A stretch of 5,645 nt of DNA from contig URWY01000022.1 of NCBI GenBank assembly GCA_900551705.1, positions 1 through 5,645 of the forward strand. Reading direction: 5' to 3'. Of this stretch, positions 1 to 4,910 are shown piece by piece; the stretch's first letter is position 1, and every line of letters begins with the position of its first letter. The notes under the pieces are model-generated. The model saw nothing but the letters and a program-made list of their open reading frames with translations, ran no database searches and was not told the origin of the DNA. A program made the translations under genes and the position numbers. This DNA comes from an uncultured Bacillota bacterium (GTDB lineage Bacteria > Bacillota > Clostridia > Christensenellales > UBA1242).

Positions 1-1
1 T

Positions 2-265
2 TATTGCAGTGGTTTAACATCAATCACAATTCCAGACAGCGTAACCAGCATTGGAAATTATGCATTCTCTGGTTGCAGCAGTTTGACATCCATCACGATT
101 CCAGACAGTGTAACTAGCATTAGAAATAATGCATTCTCTAATTGTAGTGGTTTAACAACAACTCTCAGTGATATTGGTGGGAATTGGGTTAAAGAGAGTG
201 ACAATACGGCTGTGTCAGCAGATACACTTTTAAGAAATATTAATTATGTAATTAAAAGAGCGTAA
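2..265 (+). CDS. C-terminal part of a BspA-like leucine-rich-repeat protein (5' end outside window)
   Basis: The reading frame is open from the window edge to the TAA at 263-265 and gives 87 residues. It shows two full 23-residue repeats of the form LTSITIPDSVTSIxNxAFSxCS and the start of a third. This is the LRR_5 (BspA/TpLRR) pattern, with the typical IPDSVTSI strand and AF..C turn. Proteins of this family are usually long, surface-exposed or secreted, and take part in adhesion or host interaction; that role is inferred from the family. The last 35 or so residues after the repeats form a non-repeat tail ending in NINYVIKRA. No LPxTG motif, transmembrane helix or cell-wall-binding module is seen in the part present, so any anchor or signal peptide must lie upstream. 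An internal TTG at 83 falls inside a repeat and is not a start. The gene runs toward rnpB and ends at a shared terminator. Confidence 0.85.
   Translation, partial: YCSGLTSITIPDSVTSIGNYAFSGCSSLTSITIPDSVTSIRNNAFSNCSGLTTTLSDIGGNWVKESDNTAVSADTLLRNINYVIKRA
8..160 (+). repeat. 69-bp tandem coding repeats of the LRR gene
   Basis: Two in-frame 69-bp units (8-76 and 77-145) are followed by a truncated third unit (146-160). They encode the 23-residue leucine-rich repeats. The two full units differ at only about a dozen bases, many of them third-position changes, so the array probably grew by recent duplication and may vary in copy number. Confidence 0.85.
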
Positions 266-284
266 ATAAGCAAAACCAGAAAAT

Positions 285-316
285 AAAAAAACACTCACGA
301 TTGTGGGTGTTTTTTT
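285..316. terminator. bidirectional intrinsic terminator between the LRR gene and rnpB
   Basis: The arms ACACTCAC (291-298) and GTGGGTGT (303-310) pair with one G-T wobble around a GATT loop. An A-run lies on the left (285-290) and a T-run on the right (311-316). The hairpin therefore gives a U-tract whichever strand is transcribed. It can end the LRR mRNA on the plus strand and the rnpB transcript on the minus strand. Confidence 0.88.
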
Positions 317-324
317 GTATTTCA

Positions 325-665
325 GATAGTTAGTCTGTAAGCCGAGTTCTGTATTTGGCGGTCATCTATCTAGACATAATGTCTCCATTATGTTCAAGCG
401 GTATTATTAAATGGCGGACGAACAGCCCTTTTGCCATTTTTAACCTTACTCCGGGTGGGGTTTACATGTGCCCCCATTGTTACCAACGGGGCGGTGGGCT
501 CTTACTCCACCTTTCCATCCTTACCATTTGCATGGCGGTTTATTTCTGTTGCACTTTCCTTAAAGTCGCCTTCACCAGCAGTTAACTGGCACCCTTGTTC
601 TATGGAGCTCGGACTTTCCTCATGCATCTCACTACAAGCGCATGCGACCGTCTGGCTAACTAACG
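325..665 (-). ncRNA. rnpB: RNase P RNA, bacterial type A
   Basis: This is the catalytic RNA of ribonuclease P, which removes 5' leaders from precursor tRNAs. Read on the minus strand, the conserved core elements are present in order. GAGGAAAGTCC, near the 5' end, lies within 611-624. GTGCAACAGAAA followed by AAACCGCC, the core helix region, lies near 535-559. TAGATAGATGACCGCC covers 357-372. AGAACTCGGCTTA, the 3' conserved strand, covers 338-350. Helix P1 is closed by GTTAGT at the 5' end (659-664) pairing with ACTAAC at the 3' end (329-334). The GGGTGCCAG, GGTAAGGATGGAAAGGTG and CCACCCGGAG segments resemble E. coli M1 RNA, so this is the ancestral A type, not the B type of Bacillus. Length is about 340 nt, normal for the type. 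The ends are estimated from P1 and the promoter, to within a few bases. Two short open frames over this region are artefacts. Confidence 0.96.
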
Positions 666-670
666 CTGAT

Positions 671-698
671 ATTGTATCACATTTATCAAATTTGTCAA
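671..698 (-). promoter_or_regulatory. rnpB promoter
   Basis: On the minus strand TTGACA (698-693) is followed by 16 bases and then TACAAT (676-671), which is preceded by TGA as an extended -10. Transcription should begin near G664, exactly at the first base of helix P1. The consensus -35 fits a strongly expressed stable RNA. Confidence 0.8.
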
Positions 699-720
699 TA
701 TTTTAAGAAATTTTTATAAA
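692..720 (+). promoter_or_regulatory. candidate rimM promoter 1, back-to-back with the rnpB promoter
   Basis: TTGTCA (692-697), 17 bases, then TATAAA (715-720) would start transcription near 727 and give a leader of about 40 nt. Its -35 lies on the same bases as the rnpB -35 on the other strand. No extended -10 is seen. A second candidate lies at 724-752. Confidence 0.4.
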
Positions 721-723
721 TAT

Positions 724-752
724 TTGGCAAAATAATGTAAATCGGTTAAAAT
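724..752 (+). promoter_or_regulatory. candidate rimM promoter 2
   Basis: TTGGCA (724-729), 17 bases, then TAAAAT (747-752). The predicted start near 759 would put the GGAG ribosome binding site at the very 5' end of the mRNA. This makes it less attractive than the promoter at 692-720, although its -35 is of similar quality. Confidence 0.3.
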
Positions 753-758
753 TTGAGT

Positions 759-762
759 GGAG
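759..762 (+). promoter_or_regulatory. ribosome binding site that fixes the rimM start
   Basis: GGAG ends five bases before the ATG at 768. An in-frame TTG at 753 lies upstream of this site and has no binding site of its own, so ATG 768 is the start. Confidence 0.75.
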
Positions 763-767
763 AATTT

Positions 768-1256
768 ATGAAAATCGGAACTATTGCGAAAGCGCAAGGC
801 ATCAAGGGTGATGTTAAATTGAACTTAGACATTGAATTTGAAAAAATCGAAAATTTGAAAGAAATGGTTGTTGGCGGAAACAGATATGCAGTTGAAAATT
901 TGCAAAGTAAGCCGAACGGGGTTTTTGCTAAATTTGTTGGTGTGGAAGATAGGACGCTGGCAGAAAATATGCGCGGACTTGATGTTGAAGTTGACAGAAA
1001 TGATTTAAACGAACTTGCAGAAAACGAGTTTTATTTTGAAGATTTGATTGGTGCAAAGGTTGTTGATGAGGCGGGGCAAAACATTGGCGAGATTGAAGAT
1101 ATAGAGCAGTATGGCGCGGCTGATGTGATTGTTGTAAATCAAAATGGAAGGCTTTATTCGGTGCCATTTTTGAATGATATTTTTATAAAATTTATTGCAA
1201 GTGAAAAATTGATAGTTGTTGACAAAGTTCGCTATAATGACATGAAAGTTATTTAA
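768..1256 (+). CDS. rimM: ribosome maturation factor RimM
   Basis: RimM binds ribosomal protein S19 in the 30S subunit and helps the 16S rRNA 3' domain fold late in assembly. The product is 162 residues, a usual length. The N-terminal RimM beta-barrel carries the signature GTIAKAQGIKGDVKL at residues 4-18, matching the family's G.I...hGikGe.kv. The C-terminal PRC-barrel begins at EFYFEDLIG (87-95), with GAADVIVV (116-123) and the VPF motif (132-134), where the family has GA.DVLVV and iPF. The start is ATG 768, with GGAG at good spacing. In most Firmicutes rimM lies in rpsP-ylqC-rimM-trmD-rplS. Here it has rnpB divergently upstream and a peptidase gene downstream, so it is probably a single-gene unit. 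No clear terminator follows it, so some read-through into the peptidase gene is possible. Confidence 0.95.
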   Translation: MKIGTIAKAQGIKGDVKLNLDIEFEKIENLKEMVVGGNRYAVENLQSKPNGVFAKFVGVEDRTLAENMRGLDVEVDRNDLNELAENEFYFEDLIGAKVVDEAGQNIGEIEDIEQYGAADVIVVNQNGRLYSVPFLNDIFIKFIASEKLIVVDKVRYNDMKVI

Positions 1257-1266
1257 TTTTAAACAC

Positions 1267-1295
1267 TTGCAAAAGTTGAATTTGTTTGTTATACT
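1267..1295 (+). promoter_or_regulatory. promoter of the peptidase-scpA-scpB operon
   Basis: TTGCAA (1267-1272), a 17-base spacer, then TATACT (1290-1295), preceded by TGT as an extended -10. The expected transcription start at 1302-1304 coincides with the ATG at 1304, so the mRNA would have a leader of at most about two bases. Confidence 0.7.
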
Positions 1296-1303
1296 AATCA
1301 GGT

Positions 1304-1966
1304 ATGTTATATTATCTTTGGAACACAGGTTTGCCAGCAAATCAAATAGCAATTTTAATTTGCGCTTATTTAATCGCAATTTCTTTTGCACTTTCAATTC
1401 ATGAACTTGCGCATGGCTTGGTTGCGTATTGGTGCGGAGATAGAACGGCAAAAGCGGAAGGTAGGTTGTCGCTTAATCCTTTAAAACATTTAGATCCGCT
1501 TGGAACATTTTGTTTGCTTGTTGCGGGTTTTGGTTGGGCTAAGCCAGTGCATGTAAATCCGCTTAAATTTAGAAATTACAAGCGTGACATGGCGCTTGTT
1601 TCGCTTGCTGGTGTTATTACAAACATTGTTATAGCGTTTTTCTTTTGTCCAATTTTAATGGTCAGCGGCGGGCTTATTGCAAGTTCTAACTTATTTTACA
1701 ATTTTGTGTATTATTTAGTTGAATTTACATTTATGATAAACATTTCGCTTGGTGTGTTCAACTTATTCCCAATTTACCCACTTGATGGTTTTAATTTTAT
1801 CAACACATTTTTAAAATATGACAATAAATTTTCAAATTTCATGATAAAATACGGCAACATCATATTGGTTATCTTGTTTTTGACAGGTGGGTTTAGTTAC
1901 ATCTTTAATTGGGTGATATATGGTTTTGAGTGGGTATTTGTTCACTTCTGGGGGTTAATGATATGA
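1304..1966 (+). CDS. site-2 protease family zinc metallopeptidase (M50), integral membrane
   Basis: This is an intramembrane zinc protease of family M50 (site-2 protease / SpoIVFB-like, YwhC type), 220 residues. The zinc motif HELAH lies at residues 33-37 inside the first hydrophobic helix (about 14-36), with E34 as the predicted catalytic base. The third zinc ligand is expected in NLFPIYPLDG (153-162), where D161 matches the family's N.xPxPPLDG motif. GRLSLNPLKHLDPLGT (53-68), GWAKPV (77-82) and AGVITN (102-107) are also typical. Further membrane segments lie near 98-120, 136-156 and 184-206. The substrate is unknown; in this subfamily, beside scpAB, the role has not been established as far as I know. 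A stop at 1295 makes ATG 1304 the first start. No Shine-Dalgarno sequence stands at proper spacing, which fits a leaderless mRNA. The gene overlaps scpA by four bases (ATGA). Confidence 0.92.
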   Translation: MLYYLWNTGLPANQIAILICAYLIAISFALSIHELAHGLVAYWCGDRTAKAEGRLSLNPLKHLDPLGTFCLLVAGFGWAKPVHVNPLKFRNYKRDMALVSLAGVITNIVIAFFFCPILMVSGGLIASSNLFYNFVYYLVEFTFMINISLGVFNLFPIYPLDGFNFINTFLKYDNKFSNFMIKYGNIILVILFLTGGFSYIFNWVIYGFEWVFVHFWGLMI

Positions 1967-2745
1967 TAGACGAAGAATTGCAGATGACAATCCCAGAGGA
2001 AGGGGAATACAGGGTTCACCTAGTAAATTTTGAAGGGCCTTTGGACTTATTGTTGCATCTTATCAAGGAAGCAAAGTTGGATATAACAACGCTTAAAATT
2101 TCTGATATTACAGAGCAATATCTTGCTTTTATGGACGAGATAGACACTCTTGACATGGAAAAGGCTAGTGAATTTATTGAAGTTGCAGCAACGCTTCTTG
2201 AAATTAAAAGTAAAAAACTTTTGCCAAGGCTTGACGATGTTAAGCCTGAGGAAGAGGACAGCGAAAGCAATCTTATTAGGCGCTTGCAGGAGTATAAACT
2301 TTTCAAGGAAGCAAGTGAAGATTTGAAGGCGATTGAAAACATCAACAGAATGTATAAAGAGCCAGAGCCTGCGGCAAATAAATATAAAATTATTTTGAAA
2401 GATATGAAGTTGGATAATCTTTTAGACGCCTTCACAAAGATTTTACATAAAGTCCACCTTGAAGAAACGCAGGCGGAAGAAAAGAAAATTGTTCGTGACA
2501 GGTTCACGGTTCAAGAAAAAATGGCAGCAATTAAAGATGCTATTTTGATAAGAGAAAAGGTTAAGTTTGAAGAACTTTTTGAGCCAGACAGCACAAAGAG
2601 TGAAGTTATAAATGTTTTTCTTGCAATTTTGGAACTTTTGAAGCAGCAAGTTATTTCAATACATCAAGAAAGTTCTTTTGACGAGATTGAAATTACAAAA
2701 AATGAAGAAAAATCGCAAGAAGAAAGTGGAGTAAAAAATGAGTGA
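1963..2745 (+). CDS. scpA: segregation and condensation protein A
   Basis: ScpA is the kleisin subunit of the bacterial SMC-ScpAB condensin, which bridges the SMC heads and compacts and segregates the chromosome. The product is 260 residues, the normal length. The N-terminal SMC-neck-binding domain carries FEGPLDLLLHLI (23-34) and a following helix with AATLLEIKSKKLLP (75-88), both hallmarks of the family. An acidic linker at about 91-105 precedes the ScpB-binding middle. The C-terminal winged helix that binds the SMC cap lies at about 180-250 (RFTVQEK ... VFLAILELLKQ). The tail is rich in E and K. The start ATG 1963 overlaps the peptidase stop as ATGA and has a GGGGG ribosome binding site at 1950-1954, spacing 8. 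An upstream in-frame GTG at 1930 lacks this support. Translation is probably coupled to both the gene before and the gene after. Confidence 0.96.
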   Translation: MIDEELQMTIPEEGEYRVHLVNFEGPLDLLLHLIKEAKLDITTLKISDITEQYLAFMDEIDTLDMEKASEFIEVAATLLEIKSKKLLPRLDDVKPEEEDSESNLIRRLQEYKLFKEASEDLKAIENINRMYKEPEPAANKYKIILKDMKLDNLLDAFTKILHKVHLEETQAEEKKIVRDRFTVQEKMAAIKDAILIREKVKFEELFEPDSTKSEVINVFLAILELLKQQVISIHQESSFDEIEITKNEEKSQEESGVKNE

Positions 2746-3529
2746 TTTGATTTTGGAAAATAATTTGGAAGATGTGATTTACAGCATACTTTTTGTCGCT
2801 GGCGAAGGTGTTGATGTAAATTTTATTGCTGAAAAATTGGAAATTGATAACAAAAAAGTTAAAAAAGCAATTGACAAACTCGCTCAAAGGTTAAGCGGAC
2901 AAAGTGGTGTTCAACTTATTAAATACAATAACAAAATTCAACTTTGCTCAAATCCAGACAATGCAATGTATATTGAAACGGTGTTAAATCCAATTCGTGA
3001 AAGAGCGCTCACAAAAGCAACTCTTGAAACCGTTGCTATTATTGCATATAAACAACCAATTACAAGGCTTGAAATTGAAGAAGTTAGAGGAGTTAACAGT
3101 GACTACACAGTTCAAACACTTCTTGAACATAATTTGATTGAAGTTGTTGGGAAGAAAGACGCAGTTGGAAAACCACTTCTTTTTGGAACGACAGACGAGT
3201 TTTTAAAACGATTTGGTCTAACATCGCTTGAAGAACTTCCAAATAGCGAACAGCTTATGGAAAGAATTGCAACACTTTATGACGAACAAACAAACACTCA
3301 AAGTTTGTATCGTGAATACGAACTTCCACCAGAAGAAGAAACAAAAAATGAACTTATGGAGCGTAAAGCGGAACTTACAAAACTTAACGAAGAAGTTGAA
3401 GAAAAAGTTGCAGGAATTGATGAGAAAATTCAAAAAGCGCTTGAAAATATTTCTTTTAAACTTCCAGACAAAGAAGAAATTCCAGACTTTTTAAAGGGCG
3501 AAAAAGTTGACGAAATAACAGCTGGCTAA
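2738..3529 (+). CDS. scpB: segregation and condensation protein B, with long C-terminal extension
   Basis: ScpB dimers bind ScpA and complete the SMC condensin. The two winged-helix domains are visible at about residues 8-80 and 88-165. The second holds the family signature LETVAIIAYKQPITRLEIE (96-114), followed by EVRGV and LIEVVGKKDAVGKPLLFGTT (133-152). The core ends near FGLTSLEELP (159-168). A further 95 or so residues follow, highly charged, with a probable coiled coil (about 199-236) and an ending rich in E, K and D. Typical ScpB is about 180-200 residues, so this one (263) is long. ATG 2738 overlaps the scpA stop by eight bases (ATGAGTGA) and has GGAG at 2728-2731, spacing 6. The TAA stop lies inside the operon terminator hairpin. 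Confidence 0.95.
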   Translation: MSDLILENNLEDVIYSILFVAGEGVDVNFIAEKLEIDNKKVKKAIDKLAQRLSGQSGVQLIKYNNKIQLCSNPDNAMYIETVLNPIRERALTKATLETVAIIAYKQPITRLEIEEVRGVNSDYTVQTLLEHNLIEVVGKKDAVGKPLLFGTTDEFLKRFGLTSLEELPNSEQLMERIATLYDEQTNTQSLYREYELPPEEETKNELMERKAELTKLNEEVEEKVAGIDEKIQKALENISFKLPDKEEIPDFLKGEKVDEITAG

Positions 3530-3556
3530 TTTAGCCAGTTTTTTTTATTTTTTTTG
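3521..3556 (+). terminator. intrinsic terminator of the peptidase-scpA-scpB operon
   Basis: CTGGCTA (3522-3528) pairs perfectly with TAGCCAG (3532-3538) and is followed by a long T-rich tract (3539-3555). The scpB stop codon TAA (3527-3529) is part of the 5' arm, so there is no 3' untranslated spacer. Confidence 0.88.
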
Positions 3557-3565
3557 CAAAAACAC

Positions 3566-3594
3566 TTGACAATGGTTGCTATTAGTGATATATT
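3566..3594 (+). promoter_or_regulatory. promoter of the infC-rpmI-rplT operon
   Basis: TTGACA (3566-3571), 17 bases, then TATATT (3589-3594) with TGA directly before it as an extended -10. Transcription should start at about G3601, giving an untranslated leader of about 143 nt before infC. Confidence 0.8.
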
Positions 3595-3681
3595 AATGCC
3601 GTTAAAGCAGAAGTTTCCCTTCTCACCAGTCAGCATTTGGGCTAGATTCGGTTTCTTAAAATCAATTTTTTAAGAAGAGTT

Positions 3682-3710
3682 AAAGGAAGCGTTTTGCGTT
3701 TCCTTTTTTT
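3682..3710 (+). terminator. attenuator in the infC leader
   Basis: AAAGGAAGCG (3682-3691) pairs with CGTTTCCTTT (3697-3706) with a single G-T wobble and a five-base loop. The T-run continues to 3710. It sits between the promoter and infC, so it must be read through for the operon to be expressed, which is the layout of transcription attenuation. Confidence 0.82.
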
Positions 3711-3728
3711 AAAGGAAAATCGTCAAAA

Positions 3729-3735
3729 GGGGAGG
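3729..3735 (+). promoter_or_regulatory. infC ribosome binding site selecting an ATT start
   Basis: GGGGAGG is the strongest Shine-Dalgarno sequence in the window. It lies eight bases before ATT 3744 but only two before ATC 3738, so ATT is the better start. Confidence 0.75.
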
Positions 3736-3743
3736 ATATCAAT

Positions 3744-4262
3744 ATTTTTAAGGAACTATTAATTAATGAAAAAATTCGTGCTGATGAAGTTAGAGTAATC
3801 GGCGAAGATGGTTCACAACTCGGCGTTATGAGTTTATCAAGCGCTCTTGACCATGCAAATAAAGCAGGATTAGACTTGGTTTGTGTCAATCCAAATTTGT
3901 CACCAGCAGTTTGCAAAGTTATGGACTATGGCAAATATAAATTTGACATGCTTAAAAAAGAAAAAGAAGCGAAGAAAAATCAAAAAATAACAGAACTTAA
4001 AGAAATTCAACTTTCAATGACGATAGATACGCACGACCTTGAAGTTAAAGCTAAACACGGCAAAAGGTTTTTAACAGAAGGCAACAAAATAAAAGTTGTT
4101 TTAAGAATGAAGGGCCGCCAACAAGCGTATGCCAAAATGGCAATAGATGTTTGCCACAGATTCTTCGGTATGTTAGAAGATGTCGGTTCAATAGATAAAG
4201 AACCAGAAGTTATGGGCAGAAATATAATTATGATTATCGTGCCTAAAAAAGAAAATAAGTAA
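3744..4262 (+). CDS. infC: translation initiation factor IF-3, rare ATT start codon
   Basis: IF-3 binds the 30S subunit, keeps it from joining 50S too early, and checks the start codon and initiator tRNA. The product is 172 residues, normal length. The N-terminal domain begins ELLINEKIRADEVRVIGEDG (4-23), as in other IF-3 proteins. The linker helix includes VCKVMDYGKYKFD (56-68). The C-terminal domain holds LKEIQLSMTIDTHDLEVKA (85-103) and VVLRMKGRQQAYA (118-130). The frame is open from 3684, yet the first ATG is at 3828, which would cut off 28 conserved residues, and no ATG, GTG or TTG occurs before it. ATT 3744 has the right spacing from GGGGAGG; ATC 3738 is the alternative. E. coli infC also starts with AUU and is autoregulated through it. 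The gene is first in the infC-rpmI-rplT operon. Confidence 0.93.
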   Translation: MFKELLINEKIRADEVRVIGEDGSQLGVMSLSSALDHANKAGLDLVCVNPNLSPAVCKVMDYGKYKFDMLKKEKEAKKNQKITELKEIQLSMTIDTHDLEVKAKHGKRFLTEGNKIKVVLRMKGRQQAYAKMAIDVCHRFFGMLEDVGSIDKEPEVMGRNIIMIIVPKKENK

Positions 4263-4274
4263 AGGAGAAAGATT

Positions 4275-4469
4275 ATGCCTAAAATGAAATCCCACAGCGG
4301 AGCAAAGAAAAGATTTAAAATTTCAAAATCAGGAAATGTTAAATTTGCAAAAGCAAATAGAGGCCATTTCCTAACAGAAAAGTCGCAAAAGAGAAAAAGA
4401 CATTTAAGAAATGCAGGTTTCTTGAAAGGTAAACACTCAAAAACTATCAAAACGATGGTTCAAGGATAA
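4275..4469 (+). CDS. rpmI: 50S ribosomal protein L35
   Basis: A small, very basic protein of the large subunit, 64 residues, the usual length for L35. It begins PKMKSHSGAKKRFKISKSGN (2-21), the family signature, and continues with the conserved RGHFLTEKSQKRKRHLR segment (29-45). ATG 4275 has AAAGGAG at 4261-4267, spacing 7; this site overlaps the infC stop, so translation may be coupled. It is the middle gene of the conserved infC-rpmI-rplT operon, 12 bases after infC and 12 before rplT. Confidence 0.97.
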   Translation: MPKMKSHSGAKKRFKISKSGNVKFAKANRGHFLTEKSQKRKRHLRNAGFLKGKHSKTIKTMVQG

Positions 4470-4481
4470 GAGAGGTGAAGT

Positions 4482-4838
4482 ATGAGAATTAAAAGATCAG
4501 TTAACTCGCTCAAAAAACGTAGAGCAATTTTAAAACAAGCAAAAGGATACCGTGGTTCAAAATCAAAACTTTATCGCGTAGCGATGGAAGCTGTTATGAA
4601 AAGCGGCAACTACGCTTATATTGGCAGAAGATTAAAGAAAAGAGATTTCAGAAGTTTATGGATTGCTCGTATCAACGCAGCTTGCCATGCTAACGACATT
4701 TCTTATTCAAGATTTATGTATGGTTTAAAACTTGCAGATATTAAATTAAACAGAAAGGTTCTTGCAGAACTCGCAATCTCAAATCCATCAGAATTTGCTA
4801 ACTTAGTAGCAACAGCAAAAACACAAATTGCAAAATAA
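4482..4838 (+). CDS. rplT: 50S ribosomal protein L20
   Basis: L20 binds 23S rRNA directly and is needed early in 50S assembly. In Firmicutes it also represses its own operon by binding the infC leader. The product is 118 residues, standard length. The basic N-terminal arm RIKRSVNSLKKRRAILKQAK (2-21) is followed by GYRGSKSKLYR and YAYIGRRLKKRDFRSLWIAR, all typical. The C-terminal globular domain, which holds rRNA and leader binding in known L20, carries the conserved ISYSRFMYGL and LNRKVLAELA segments. ATG 4482 has GAGG at 4472-4475, spacing 6. It is last in the operon, and only a weak AT-only hairpin follows. Confidence 0.97.
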   Translation: MRIKRSVNSLKKRRAILKQAKGYRGSKSKLYRVAMEAVMKSGNYAYIGRRLKKRDFRSLWIARINAACHANDISYSRFMYGLKLADIKLNRKVLAELAISNPSEFANLVATAKTQIAK

Positions 4839-4849
4839 TGTAAAAAAAT

Positions 4850-4870
4850 AAAAATATTTGAAATATTTTT
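4850..4870 (+). terminator. weak candidate terminator after rplT
   Basis: AAAAATATT and AATATTTTT form a perfect 9-bp inverted repeat around TGA, but it contains no G or C pair and no separate T-run follows. It might slow polymerase but would be a poor terminator; read-through into the tRNA gene is possible. Confidence 0.3.
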
Positions 4871-4880
4871 GTTAAAAACA

Positions 4881-4910
4881 TTGACAACGAGCATTTTATT
4901 GTGCTAATAT
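4881..4910 (+). promoter_or_regulatory. tRNA-Lys promoter
   Basis: TTGACA (4881-4886), 18 bases, then TAATAT (4905-4910), preceded by TGC as an extended -10. Transcription should start near 4917, about five bases before the mature tRNA end. A long inverted repeat overlaps the spacer and -10. Confidence 0.78.

Larger units (their letters stand above)
3601..3743 (+). promoter_or_regulatory. infC leader RNA with three hairpins (probable L20-type autoregulatory leader)
   Basis: The untranslated leader holds a small hairpin AGAAG/CTTCT (3609-3623, loop TTTCC), then an unpaired CACC segment. An AT-rich 9-bp hairpin TTCTTAAAA/TTTTAAGAA follows (3653-3676), then a terminator hairpin (3682-3710). In Bacillus subtilis the equivalent leader is bound by ribosomal protein L20, which causes premature termination. 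Position, length and the terminator suggest the same logic here, but I cannot confirm the L20 binding site from sequence alone. Confidence 0.65.

Noticed and set aside
322..669. Extension of RNase P helix P1 by TCAG (322-325) pairing with CTGA (666-669)
   Set aside because: The -10 box at 671-676 puts the transcription start near 664, so 666-669 is probably not transcribed; the match is only four bases.
355..706. Two plus-strand open frames (355-585 and 431-706) between the LRR gene and rimM
   Set aside because: They lie on the RNase P RNA gene, whose conserved elements are clear on the minus strand. They have no ribosome binding site and no protein-like features.
1930..1962. GTG 1930 as scpA start
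   Set aside because: It lies inside the peptidase gene without a binding site, and family members begin close to ATG 1963, which has the ATGA overlap and GGGGG site.
2016..3433. Minus-strand open frames opposite scpA and scpB
   Set aside because: They are shadows of well-identified genes, with low-complexity F/L/S-rich translations and no start signals.
3766..3798. Ten-codon ATG frame overlapping the start of infC
   Set aside because: It is out of frame with infC and has no suitable ribosome binding site; an AT-rich chance frame is more likely than an upstream regulatory peptide.
3828..4262. Short form of IF-3 starting at ATG 3828
   Set aside because: It would remove the conserved N-terminal strand and the INEKIR region, and it has no ribosome binding site; the strong GGGGAGG is 93 bases upstream.
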